13,485 nt of DNA from CAVYPR01 sp052145775 (GCA_052145775.1 JBKQNY010000213.1:1-13485), one strand, 5' to 3'. Shown: positions 5,870 through 13,181, counted from the stretch's first letter. The notes: a model not told the origin generated them from the letters alone. A program made the numbers and translations.

Positions 5870-5916
5870 CGGCGGACCGACCGCGTCCTCGGTGGGAGGG
5901 GTCGGGGCCCGCTGAC

Positions 5917-6915
5917 TCAGCCCGGGGCGATCACAACGTGGCGGTGCGGGTCCTCGCCGTCGGAACGGGTCACGACGCCGTCGATCTCGTTGATGGTGTC
6001 GTGGACGACCTTGCGGTCCGCCGGGGACATCGGCTCGAGGGCCCGCTCGTTCCCCGACTCGATCACGTCCTCGGCCACCTGGCGGCTGAACCGCTGCAGG
6101 GCGGCAGACCGCTTCTCGCGGTAGCCGGCCACGTCGACCAGGATCCGGTCGGTGCGCGAGGGGCAGCGCCGCTGCACCACAGTGCGGGTCACGTCCTGCA
6201 GCGCGGCCAGGGTGGACCCCTTCGGCCCCACCAACAGCCCCAGCCCCTCGCCGTCGGCCGCCACCTCGACGGTCTCCTCGTCGATCACCCGGGTCCTCAC
6301 GGTCCCCTCGAACCCGTAGGTGTCGAGGAGGCCTTCCAGGAACTCCTTGGCCACCTCCGCCTGCTCCTCCAGGGTCATGCCCTCCGCCATTTCGGCCTCC
6401 TCCGTCGCCGTCTGCCCCTCGGGGCCCCTTCCACCACGTCCGGCGCGCCCGTTGTCGGACTCGCCGCCCCGGCCGCGGGCCGAGCCGTTCTCTCCGGCCG
6501 CCGCCCCGGCCCCTGACCCCGCCCCCGACCGGCTCCGCCTCCGGCGGGCCGACCTGCTCTTGCCACCGCCCGATCCCGGCGAACGCGCTGGGCTCTCGCC
6601 CGAGGGCTGCTCCCCTTCGCCGCCGCCCTGGCGTGCGGTCTCTCCGGAGCGGCTACCGCCGCCCTGGCGTCCGCCGCGCCCGCCACCCGAGGACCGTGTG
6701 CGGTCCCGGCTGCCGTGGCGCTGGCGCTTGGGCCGCGGCCCGACCGGCCGGACCCGGGCACGCACCCGGGCCTCGCCCCGGACGCGGCCGAACAGGCCGC
6801 TCTTCGGCTCGCTGATCACGATCAGCTCGGCGTCGCCCTCGGCCACACCCAGCTGGTAGAGGGCGGCCTCCTTGGCCTCCTCCACTGTCTTGGCGGTCAC
6901 CTCGACCCACTCCAC
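5917..6915 (-). CDS. jag: Jag/KhpB RNA-binding protein (Jag_N, KH, R3H domains)
   Basis: This encodes a 332-residue single-stranded nucleic-acid-binding protein linked in other Gram-positive bacteria to cell elongation and division control and to small-RNA binding. Jag_N spans about 1-52 (VTAKTVEEAKEAALYQLGV, SGLFGRVRGEARV). A disordered linker of about 120 residues (55-175), very rich in Arg, Gly and Ser, follows. The KH domain (about 185-265) carries the GxxG loop in LLVGPKGSTLAALQ, and the R3H domain (about 268-332) carries R301-x3-H305. The start used is GTG 6915, three bases after the yidC stop; GAGGA directly abuts it. GTG 6900 (five residues shorter) has better ribosome-site spacing, but the WVEV before it is family-like. 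The gene follows yidC in the usual order. Confidence 0.96.
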   Translation of the reverse strand: MEWVEVTAKTVEEAKEAALYQLGVAEGDAELIVISEPKSGLFGRVRGEARVRARVRPVGPRPKRQRHGSRDRTRSSGGGRGGRQGGGSRSGETARQGGGEGEQPSGESPARSPGSGGGKSRSARRRRSRSGAGSGAGAAAGENGSARGRGGESDNGRAGRGGRGPEGQTATEEAEMAEGMTLEEQAEVAKEFLEGLLDTYGFEGTVRTRVIDEETVEVAADGEGLGLLVGPKGSTLAALQDVTRTVVQRRCPSRTDRILVDVAGYREKRSAALQRFSRQVAEDVIESGNERALEPMSPADRKVVHDTINEIDGVVTRSDGEDPHRHVVIAPG

Positions 6916-6918
6916 TCC

Positions 6919-8109
6919 TCAGCGTGCCTTTCTCGCTCGTTTCGACTTCGACCTCGGATGCTGCTTGGGAGCGGTACTACCATCGGTAGCACCGTCGCCC
7001 TTGGCCGCAGCCCCCTTCGACGCGCTCCCGTTCCCCGCCGACGGGGAGCCCTTCGCCGTCCCCGCCGCGGCGCCGTTGGCCTCGGCCTCCGGCTTGTCGG
7101 CCGGTTTCGCCCCGCCCGGTTCGGGCGGGGCCAAGGCGGGCGACGCGGCGCCGGCCAGGCGCGTGAACCAGCTCTCCTTCTTCGGTTGAGCCCCCGTGCC
7201 GATCTCGCGTTCACCGGGTTTGTCCACCAGTCCGTACCTGAAGATCAGGTCCTGGGTGAGGATGCGGATGGCCGAGGAGACGAGCATGTAGATGACCACG
7301 GCGGCGGGGATCAGGAAGTAGATGTAGGCGAAGATCAGCGGCATCACCTTCTGCATCGTCTGCATCTGGGGGTTCATCTGGGCCGCGGCCTTGTTGCGCT
7401 TGGTCATCTGGCTCATCTGGAAGTACTGCAGGGCCACGGCCAGCCCCACCAGCACGAAGTACGGGACGTACTCGTACCAGTGGACGTGGTGCGAGAGGGG
7501 CTTGAGGGCCAGTGTGAGGATCCAGGACTTCATCTTCCCCGGCGCGTTGACCAGGTCGTGGTACATCTTCGAGCTGGTCGGGATGTAGCGCGGGACGGCG
7601 CAGAGCTTCTGGGCGCACTTGAGGGTCCCTGTGGCCACCTTCCCTGTGGGCAACACGGTGCCCTTGGGGTAGGCGGCGCCCTGCTTGATGGTGTTGGTGA
7701 GCCCCTTGATGACGTCGTAGAGGACGATCAGCGCCGGCATCTGGAGGAACATCGGCAGGCAGCCCCCGGTGGGGCTCACCCCCGACTCCCGGTAGAGGCG
7801 CATCATCTCGGAGTTGAGCTGCTCGCGGTTCTCGGGCCCCTTGTACTTCTGGCGCAGCTTCTGGAGCTCGGGCTGGAGCGCCTGCATGGCGATCATCGAC
7901 CGGGTGCTCTTGATGGTGAGCGGGGTGAGGATCGCCATGATCAAGATGGTGAGCAGGGCGATGGCGATCGTGTACTGGGGGATGATCCCGTAGATGAAGG
8001 CGAGGACCCACGCCACCGTCACGAAGAGGGGGTGGAAGATGTCCCCCACGGCCTTGAACAGGGAGTTCTCCGTCCCCAGCAGCGGTGCGATCCCGCCCCA
8101 GCCCCTCAC
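6919..8109 (-). CDS. yidC: Membrane protein insertase YidC/Oxa1 family
   Basis: This encodes a 396-residue insertase that places proteins into the cytoplasmic membrane alone or with Sec. Hydrophobic segments lie at about 26-45, 47-66, 117-135, 215-230 and 255-285. The first cytoplasmic loop contains MQALQPELQKLRQKYKG, and GGCLPMFLQMPALIVLYDVI is the conserved transmembrane-2 region. The hydrophilic-groove arginine expected about nine residues before the PLTIKSTR stretch appears to be M58 here. Two cysteines, C165 and C170, lie in the extracytoplasmic loop. The tail after 300 is Ala/Gly/Lys-rich and ends in a basic cluster (KSKRARKAR) that may touch ribosomes. There is no lipoprotein signal. 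The GTG start overlaps the yidD stop (GTGA). Confidence 0.96.
   Translation of the reverse strand: MRGWGGIAPLLGTENSLFKAVGDIFHPLFVTVAWVLAFIYGIIPQYTIAIALLTILIMAILTPLTIKSTRSMIAMQALQPELQKLRQKYKGPENREQLNSEMMRLYRESGVSPTGGCLPMFLQMPALIVLYDVIKGLTNTIKQGAAYPKGTVLPTGKVATGTLKCAQKLCAVPRYIPTSSKMYHDLVNAPGKMKSWILTLALKPLSHHVHWYEYVPYFVLVGLAVALQYFQMSQMTKRNKAAAQMNPQMQTMQKVMPLIFAYIYFLIPAAVVIYMLVSSAIRILTQDLIFRYGLVDKPGEREIGTGAQPKKESWFTRLAGAASPALAPPEPGGAKPADKPEAEANGAAAGTAKGSPSAGNGSASKGAAAKGDGATDGSTAPKQHPRSKSKRARKAR
6973..6993 (-). repeat. 21-bp repeat unit in the yidC tail, partner of the one in parB
   Basis: On the coding strand it reads GGTGCTACC-GAT-GGTAGTACC, encoding GATDGST in the low-complexity C-terminal tail. 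It shares the 9-3-9 layout and 17 of 21 bases with the parB copy at 2360-2380. Both copies sit in non-conserved linkers. Confidence 0.65.
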
Positions 8110-8402
8110 CGGGTCACCCCGACCGGGCGGTGCTCGTGGGCGTCGTGCGGCTCGGGCACGAGGTCGACGCCGCGGCCGCCCAACGGCCGGCAGCGGGCGA
8201 TCCGGCGCACGGCCAGCAGGCCCCCCCGCAGGGCGCCGTGTCGCTCAACCGCCTCGGCGGCGTAGGCCGAGCAGCTCGGGTAGAAGCGGCACGGGGAGAC
8301 CTGTCCGCGGCGGAACCCCTGGTAGGCACGGATGGCCCCCAGCAGCGCCCGCTGCGCCGGACGCTGGGGCGAAGGGGTCACCGGCGGGGTGGCGGCCGTC
8401 AT
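8106..8402 (-). CDS. yidD: YidD membrane protein insertion efficiency factor
   Basis: This encodes a 98-residue protein of the YidD (DUF37) family, a membrane-associated helper of YidC-dependent insertion. The core CRFYPSCSAYAAEAVERHG (38-56) with C38 and C44 is followed by GLLAVRRIARCRPL (third cysteine C71), the family pattern. About 25 residues precede the core, rich in proline and arginine and poorly conserved. Its ATG overlaps the rnpA stop (ATGA) and its TGA overlaps the yidC GTG (GTGA), so all three are likely translationally coupled. Confidence 0.96.
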   Translation of the reverse strand: MTAATPPVTPSPQRPAQRALLGAIRAYQGFRRGQVSPCRFYPSCSAYAAEAVERHGALRGGLLAVRRIARCRPLGGRGVDLVPEPHDAHEHRPVGVTR

Positions 8403-8752
8403 CGGCGGGCGGCCCGGCCGGCGGCGGCGGCCATGGCCTCGCGGACCGCACCGACCAGGTCGGCGAAGTCGAGCAGGGCGGCCCCGGGCTCGGGGCGGAT
8501 GAGGTACCTCCCCGGCGGCACCACGGCGGCCGCCTCGCGGACCGCGGCCCGGCAGCGGCGCCGCAGCCGGTTGCGGTGCACGGCGTTGCCGCAGCGGCGG
8601 CCGATCACGTAGCCCACCCGGGCCAACTGCGCTGTCGGGCCGTCGTCGGCCACGTAGGAGACCCGAACCGGGCCGCGCGAGGCCGCCCCCGCCGGTCGAC
8701 GAAGCGCCCGGAAGGTCGATCGGTCCCGGATCCTCCCGGCCCTGCGCCCCAT
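8399..8752 (-). CDS. rnpA: Ribonuclease P protein component
   Basis: This encodes the 117-residue protein subunit that helps the RNase P RNA bind precursor tRNA for 5' maturation. The RNR signature GNAVHRNRLRRRCR is at 55-68, preceded by RVGYVIGRRC. The N-terminal GRIRDRSTFRALRR and the overall high Arg content fit. I chose ATG 8752; TTG 8758 is in frame two codons upstream, and GGAG directly abuts the ATG, so the start is not certain. It lies 24 nt downstream of rpmH, the near-universal rpmH-rnpA pair, and its stop overlaps the yidD start. Confidence 0.95.
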   Translation of the reverse strand: MGRRAGRIRDRSTFRALRRPAGAASRGPVRVSYVADDGPTAQLARVGYVIGRRCGNAVHRNRLRRRCRAAVREAAAVVPPGRYLIRPEPGAALLDFADLVGAVREAMAAAAGRAARR

Positions 8753-8776
8753 CTCCAACGGTTCGCGCCGATCCGG

Positions 8777-8911
8777 TCAGACCGTCAGCCGATGCCGCCC
8801 CTTGAGCCGCCTCGCCCTCAGGATCGCTCGGCCGCCACGCGTTGACATGCGCTTGCGGAAGCCGTGGGTCTTCGCTCGCTTGCGCGTATTGGGCTGGTAG
8901 GTTCGCTTCAC
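8777..8911 (-). CDS. rpmH: 50S ribosomal protein bL34
   Basis: This short gene encodes 44 residues, MKRTYQPNTRKRAKTHGFRK followed by RMSTRGGRAILRARRLKGRH and RLTV. It is a complete bL34, a highly basic protein of the large ribosomal subunit. The start is GTG at 8911, with AAAGG (8922-8926) as ribosome site 9-10 nt upstream; TGA is at 8779-8777. It is the first gene of the - strand operon with rnpA, divergent from dnaA as in most bacteria. The order rpmH-rnpA-yidD-yidC-jag-rsmG is unbroken. Confidence 0.98.
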   Translation of the reverse strand: MKRTYQPNTRKRAKTHGFRKRMSTRGGRAILRARRLKGRHRLTV

Positions 8912-8955
8912 TTCGGTCAGCCTTTCACCGCTGTGGCCTGGTAGAACTTGTCATT

Positions 8956-8973
8956 CCGGCCCTCGTGGGCCGG
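8956..8973 (-). promoter_or_regulatory. Hairpin in the rpmH leader
   Basis: CCGGCCC and GGGCCGG form a perfect 7-bp stem with a 4-nt TCGT loop, 45 nt upstream of the rpmH start. It may be a leader structure or attenuator of the operon. There is no T-run, and no function is shown. Confidence 0.35.
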
Positions 8974-9193
8974 CGTGGGGGGAGGTCACCGCCGACCGGG
9001 GGACGCTGGCGACGGGGCGCCGGGGAGGCCGGCGGCGGCGATGACGCTCCCCAGATGCTAGGCGACAACCCGGCCCGGCACTAGTCGAGATCGCGGCGCC
9101 GCCCCGTGCGCACCGTGGGCACGCTCCGGGCACGCGGCCAATGGGCGAAACCGCCCCTCGCGGTGTACGTTCGGACGACCGAGGGCACTCGTG

Positions 9194-9225
9194 TGGTCCA
9201 CACCTGTGGATCACCCTGTGGACGA
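9194..9225. promoter_or_regulatory. Cluster of DnaA-box-like sites before dnaA
   Basis: Three 9-mers lie within 32 bp. TGGTCCACA (9194-9202, +) has one mismatch to TTGTCCACA. TGTGGATCA (9205-9213) and TGTGGACGA (9217-9225) are - strand boxes, each one mismatch from consensus. The first sits in a 13-bp palindrome, GTGTGGTCCACAC (9191-9203). They end 28 bp before the dnaA start, a position suited to DnaA autoregulation. Confidence 0.5.
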
Positions 9226-9253
9226 GCGGGCGCCCAGGTGCGCGGAGGAGCAG

Positions 9254-10663
9254 GTGGACGAAACCAGCGGGCTGTGGACGCTCTGCACGGCCTCCTTGCG
9301 TGAACAGGTGTCGGACGCAACGTGGCAGATGTGGCTGTCGGGCATCGAACCGGTGTCGTTCTCCGACGGCGAGATGGTGCTCGGGGTTCCCAACGCCGTC
9401 GTCCGTGACCGCGTGGAGGGCCGGTTCCTCCACCTCATCGGCGACATCCTCTCGGCCATGGCCGGGACCCCGGTGACGGTCCGGCTCGAGGTGCTCGACC
9501 GGCCCGTGGCCACCCAGGCCCGTCCCGAGGAGCGAGCGATGCCTTCGGTCCAGGCCCCGCGGACCGTCAACGGGGCCCGTCCCGCCGGGCCCGAGGACCG
9601 TCCGTCCCCCCCGGCCGGGTCGCGAGAGACCCAGGCGGTCGCCCTCGACCCGCGGTTCACCTTCGACACCTTCGTGACGGCCTCCTCGAACCGACTGGCC
9701 CACGCGGCCGCCCAGGCGGTGGCGGAGAACCCGGGCCGCTCGTACAACCCCCTGTTCATCTACGGCGACTCGGGCCTCGGCAAGACCCACCTGCTGCACG
9801 CCATCGGCAACTACGTCCAGGAGAACTTCCCGGCCCGCAGCGTCCTGTACGTGACCACCGAGACCTTCATGAACGACTTCGTGGACTCGTTGCGAATGTC
9901 CACCACCATCGCCTTCAAGCGGCGCTACCGGGTCTGCGACGTCCTGCTCATCGACGACGTGCAGTTCATGCAGAACAAAGAGGGGCTCCAGGAGGAGTTC
10001 TTCCACACCTACAACGACCTCCACGGCGCCGGCAAGCAGATCGTGCTCACCTCCGACCGGCCGCCCAAGTCGATCGATACGCTCGAGGACCGGCTGCGCA
10101 GCCGCTTCCTCTCGGGTCTCATCACCGAGGTCGACCCGCCCGACATCGAGACCCGCCTGGCCATCCTTCGCTCGAAGGCCGAGGCCGATCAGGAGAAGAT
10201 CCCCGACGACGTCCTGGAGTTCATCGCCACCCACGTGAAGGACAACATCCGCGAGCTCGAGGGCGCCCTGATCCGGGTCACCGCCTTCGCCAGCCTCAAC
10301 GGCGAGCCCGTCTCCCTCGACCTGGCCGAGCGGGTCCTCTCCGACATCACGTCGACCACCCAGCCCCGGGCCATCACCCCCCAGATGATCCTCGACGCCA
10401 CCGCCCTCAGTTACGGCTTCACCGTCGAGGCGATCTGCGGGCCGAGTCGCACCCGACCCCTGGTGACCGCCCGGCAGGTGGCCATGTACCTGGTCCGCAA
10501 CCTCACCGACTACAGCTACCCGGCCATCGCCCGGGTGTTCGGCGGGCGCGACCACACCACCGTCATCCACGCGGTCGACAAGATCAGCACCCAGATGAAG
10601 GAACGCCGCCAGATCTACGAGCAGGTGACCGAGCTCACCCTCCAGATCCGCAACGTCACATGA
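9254..10663 (+). CDS. dnaA: Chromosomal replication initiator protein DnaA
   Basis: This encodes a 469-residue AAA+ initiator that binds DnaA boxes and melts oriC. Domain I (about 1-80) includes LWTLCTASLREQVSDATWQM and PVSFSDGEMVLGVPN. A Pro-rich linker (85-125) follows. Domain III begins at LDPRFTFDTFV (131-141), with Walker A GDSGLGKT (171-178), Walker B LLIDD (D234, D235) and the box VII arginine finger R284. Domain IV ends with the DnaA-box reader DHTTVIHA (433-440). I chose GTG 9254 because GGAGG (9244-9248) precedes it and MDETSGLWT is family-like. An in-frame GTG at 9191 would add 21 residues and would place the DnaA-box-like cluster inside the coding region. rpmH is divergent upstream and dnaN follows after 262 bp. 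Confidence 0.98.
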   Translation: MDETSGLWTLCTASLREQVSDATWQMWLSGIEPVSFSDGEMVLGVPNAVVRDRVEGRFLHLIGDILSAMAGTPVTVRLEVLDRPVATQARPEERAMPSVQAPRTVNGARPAGPEDRPSPPAGSRETQAVALDPRFTFDTFVTASSNRLAHAAAQAVAENPGRSYNPLFIYGDSGLGKTHLLHAIGNYVQENFPARSVLYVTTETFMNDFVDSLRMSTTIAFKRRYRVCDVLLIDDVQFMQNKEGLQEEFFHTYNDLHGAGKQIVLTSDRPPKSIDTLEDRLRSRFLSGLITEVDPPDIETRLAILRSKAEADQEKIPDDVLEFIATHVKDNIRELEGALIRVTAFASLNGEPVSLDLAERVLSDITSTTQPRAITPQMILDATALSYGFTVEAICGPSRTRPLVTARQVAMYLVRNLTDYSYPAIARVFGGRDHTTVIHAVDKISTQMKERRQIYEQVTELTLQIRNVT

Positions 10664-10925
10664 GCCCGGGTGCACCCCCGGCCTGTGGGCGACGCCGGTC
10701 TATCCTGGGGACACGACCCACGACCGTCCACAGCCTGGCCCGGGGCGGCCGTCGCCGGTTCCCCGCCGTCCCCCGACCCTTCCGATCCGGTGGACGACCG
10801 CACCGCCTCCCACCAGGGATGCCCCCCTTCCATCCACAATCCCCAGCACCTACTACCTCTAGAGAAAGAATTACTCCTTTCATGTGTGACCAGACGTGTG
10901 GACCCCGACGACAGGTAGGTGGCCG
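10664..10925. other. Candidate replication origin oriC (dnaA-dnaN intergenic region)
   Basis: Actinobacterial oriC usually lies between dnaA and dnaN, as here. I see degenerate DnaA boxes, all two or more mismatches from TTGTCCACA/TTATCCACA: TGTGGGCGA (10684-10692), CCGTCCACA (10724-10732), GGTGGACGA (10789-10797), CCATCCACA (10830-10838) and TGTGGACCC (10897-10905). The right end holds the one clearly AT-rich patch (10851-10886, 23 of 36 A/T). No perfect consensus box is present. The dnaN promoter and leader must also lie here. Confidence 0.65.
10830..10880 (+). promoter_or_regulatory. Candidate basal origin unwinding element (DnaA box, GC spacer, DnaA-trios, AT patch)
   Basis: A box-like CCATCCACA (10830-10838) is followed by an 11-nt GC-rich spacer, then CTACTACCTCTA (10850-10861), and then an AT-rich run through GAGAAAGAATTACTCCTTT. 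The complementary strand of the middle block reads 3'-GAT GAT GGA GAT-5', three of four trinucleotides matching the DnaA-trio consensus 3'-(G/A)A(T/A). The order of parts is that of the B. subtilis unwinding system. The call is from sequence only. Confidence 0.5.
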
Positions 10926-12074
10926 GTGAAGTTCCGCTCAGAACGTGACTCCCTCGTCGAGGCCCTCTCGACCGCCGGCAGGGCGGCCAGCGGCCGTTCG
11001 GTCTCCTCACCGGTGCTCTCAGGGCTGCTGTTGCGGTGCGCGGGGAACGCCCTGGTGGTCACCGGGACCGATCTGGACCTGACCGTGCGGGTCGATCTCG
11101 AGGTCATCGGCCTCGAAGACGGCGAGTGTGTGGTCCCGGCGCGCCTGGCGGTCGACATCGTGCGTTCGCTCGAGTCGGGTGCGGTGACCATGGAGGGAGC
11201 GGAGGAGAAGGTCGAGATCTCGGCGGCCCGCTCGCGCTTCGGGCTGCGGGCGTTCCCGGCGGTTGAGTTCCCGGCGGTGGCCGTGGGTGAGGAGCCGGCC
11301 GTGGTCCTGCCGGCGGCCATGGTGGCCGAAGGGCTGCGCCAGGTGGTGCGGGCGGCCTCCACCGACGACGCGCGGCCGTTGCTCACCGGGGTGCTCCTCA
11401 CCGAGGAGGGGGGGTCGATCCGCCTGGTGGCCACCGACTCCTACCGGCTCGCCCTGCGCGACCTGGTGGGCACCAAGGGATTAGGTGGGGCGGACGGTGG
11501 CGGTGACATCCTCGTGCCGGCCAGGGCGCTGGCCGAGCTCCAACGCCTGGCGCCGGGGGCAAGCGGCCCCGGGGCGGGGGAGGAACCGTCGGGGGGACGG
11601 GTGGCCGAGGTGGGAGTGGCCATCGGCGCCAAGGAGATCACCTTCGTCCACGGCTCGGTACGGATCACCACCCGCCTGCTCGAGGGCACCTACCCCGACT
11701 ACCGCCAGCTGGTGCCCGACCACTACCCGAACCGCCTCCACCTGGGGAAGGAGACCCTGCTCGCCGCGTTGCGCCGGGTCCGGCTGCTCGTACGCGACTC
11801 CACGACGCCGGTCCGCCTGGCCATGCGGCCCGGCGGGGTCGACCTCACGGTCGTCTCCCAGGAGGTCGGGGACGCCAGCGAGACCGTCGACGGCGACTTC
11901 TCCGGCGAGGAGCTGGTCATCGCCTTCAACCCCACCTACCTGATCGACGGGGTGGAGGCGGTCCTGAGCGACGAGGTGATCATCGAGACGGCCGAACCGT
12001 CGCGCCCGGCGACGGTGCGCGGGGCGGAGCACGAGGACTTCCGGTACCTGCTGATGCCCGTGCGGGTGTCCTGA
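10926..12074 (+). CDS. dnaN: DNA polymerase III sliding clamp, beta subunit
   Basis: This encodes the 382-residue clamp that encircles DNA as a dimer and tethers polymerase III and other partners. Three clamp domains are readable. Family landmarks are KFRSERDSLVEALSTAGRA at the N-terminus, TDSYRLA (170-176), EGTYPDYRQLVP, FNPTYLIDGVEA and the C-terminal RYLLMPVRVS that helps form the partner pocket. A Gly/Pro/Glu-rich insertion (about SGPGAGEEPSGGRVAE) enlarges a loop in domain II. I chose GTG 10926, since MKFRSERDSL is the usual beginning; AGGTGG (10917-10922) lies only 3 nt upstream, with AGG at 10913-10915 as alternative. The in-frame GTG at 10896 adds unlike sequence and overlaps a box-like site. 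recF follows after 21 nt. Confidence 0.97.
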   Translation: MKFRSERDSLVEALSTAGRAASGRSVSSPVLSGLLLRCAGNALVVTGTDLDLTVRVDLEVIGLEDGECVVPARLAVDIVRSLESGAVTMEGAEEKVEISAARSRFGLRAFPAVEFPAVAVGEEPAVVLPAAMVAEGLRQVVRAASTDDARPLLTGVLLTEEGGSIRLVATDSYRLALRDLVGTKGLGGADGGGDILVPARALAELQRLAPGASGPGAGEEPSGGRVAEVGVAIGAKEITFVHGSVRITTRLLEGTYPDYRQLVPDHYPNRLHLGKETLLAALRRVRLLVRDSTTPVRLAMRPGGVDLTVVSQEVGDASETVDGDFSGEELVIAFNPTYLIDGVEAVLSDEVIIETAEPSRPATVRGAEHEDFRYLLMPVRVS

Positions 12075-12095
12075 GCCCGGCGGTCCCGGGCCGCC

Positions 12096-13181
12096 GTGAC
12101 CCTGCGCCGCATTCACCTGGCCGACTTCCGGTCGTTCGCCGAGGCCACCTTCGAGCCGGACCCCGAGGGGACCACGGTGCTGTCGGGCCCCAACGGGACC
12201 GGCAAGACCACCGTCTTGGAGGCGGTCGCCTACCTCGGCACCCAGCGGTCGTTCCGCGGGGCGCCCAAGGAGGCGATGGTGCGCACGGGCTGCGAGCGCG
12301 CCGTGCTGCGCGCCGAGCTCACCCGCCAGGGGGTGCCGGTGCTGGTCGAGGCCGAGGTGGCCAGCTCGGGCCGCTCGAGGGCCCAGGTCAACCGCCAGCC
12401 GGCCCGGGCCCGGCGCGACCTGGCCGAGGCGGTGCCGGTCACCGTCTTCAGCCCCGACGACCTCGGGGTGGTCCGGGCCGGACCCTCCCGGCGCCGTGAC
12501 CTCCTCGACGACGCGTTGGGCCTCTTGGACCCGGCGGCCTCGGCGCTGGCCGACGAGGTCGAGCGCGTGCTGCGCCAGCGCGGGGCGCTGCTGCGCCAGG
12601 CGGGGGGCCGGGCCAGCGCCGAGGTGGCCACGACCCTCGACGTCTGGGACGAGCGGCTGGCGACGGCGGGCACCGCGTTGGCCGCCGCCCGCGACTCGCT
12701 GGTCGAAGAGCTCGCCCCCTTCGTGGCCGCGTCGTACGCCTCCCTGGCGGCCGGCGCCGTCACCGAGGTAGGGGTCGACCTCGCCTACCGCCGGTCGTGG
12801 GAGGGCCCGCTGGCCGACGCCCTGGCCGCGGGGCGCCGCGAGGACCTGCGGCGCGGCGCCACCGGCGTGGGACCGCACCGCGACGACCTGGCCCTGGCCA
12901 TCGACGGGCGCGACGCCCGGCTGCAGGCCTCCCAGGGCGAGCAGCGCTGCCTGGCCCTCGCTCTGCGGCTGGGGGTCCACCGGCTGGTGACGGCCCGTGC
13001 GGACGCGGCCCCCATCCTCCTGCTCGACGACGTCTTCTCCGAGCTCGACCCCTTCCGGGCCCGGGCGCTCGTCCACGAGCTCCCGGCCGGACAGGCCCTG
13101 CTGACCACGGCGGTGCCTTTGCCCGAGGGGGTGTCGGTGGCGGCCACGGTCGACGTGCGGCGGCTGGCGGGGGAGCGGTGA
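12096..13181 (+). CDS. recF: DNA replication and repair protein RecF
   Basis: This encodes a 361-residue SMC-like ATPase that acts with RecO and RecR to load RecA at gapped single-stranded DNA. The N-terminal RRIHLADFRSF is typical. Walker A GPNGTGKT is at 31-38, the signature SQGEQR at 279-284 and Walker B ILLLDD with D311-D312. The arm region between them includes TVFSPDDLGVVRAGPSRRRD, a RecF hallmark. The GTG start has no clear ribosome site but lies 21 nt after dnaN, so expression probably depends on dnaN readthrough. The TGA stop overlaps the start of the next gene by 4 nt. Confidence 0.97.
   Translation: MTLRRIHLADFRSFAEATFEPDPEGTTVLSGPNGTGKTTVLEAVAYLGTQRSFRGAPKEAMVRTGCERAVLRAELTRQGVPVLVEAEVASSGRSRAQVNRQPARARRDLAEAVPVTVFSPDDLGVVRAGPSRRRDLLDDALGLLDPAASALADEVERVLRQRGALLRQAGGRASAEVATTLDVWDERLATAGTALAAARDSLVEELAPFVAASYASLAAGAVTEVGVDLAYRRSWEGPLADALAAGRREDLRRGATGVGPHRDDLALAIDGRDARLQASQGEQRCLALALRLGVHRLVTARADAAPILLLDDVFSELDPFRARALVHELPAGQALLTTAVPLPEGVSVAATVDVRRLAGER

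Larger units (their letters stand above)
8912..9253. promoter_or_regulatory. Divergent rpmH-dnaA control region
   Basis: This 342-bp gap must hold the promoters for the rpmH operon (-) and dnaA (+). A TAGCAT -10-like hexamer (TANNNT) is readable on the - strand at 9060-9055 without a clear -35. It contains a leader hairpin (8956-8973), a small GGGCG-AAAC-CGCCC stem (9142-9155) and a cluster of DnaA-box-like sites beside dnaA. Apart from these it is GC-rich and featureless, with no coding pattern. Confidence 0.6.

Noticed and set aside
9191..9253. Longer DnaA start at 9191
   Set aside because: The added 21 residues are unlike DnaA N-termini and are the translation of the box cluster; GTG 9254 has GGAGG at good spacing.
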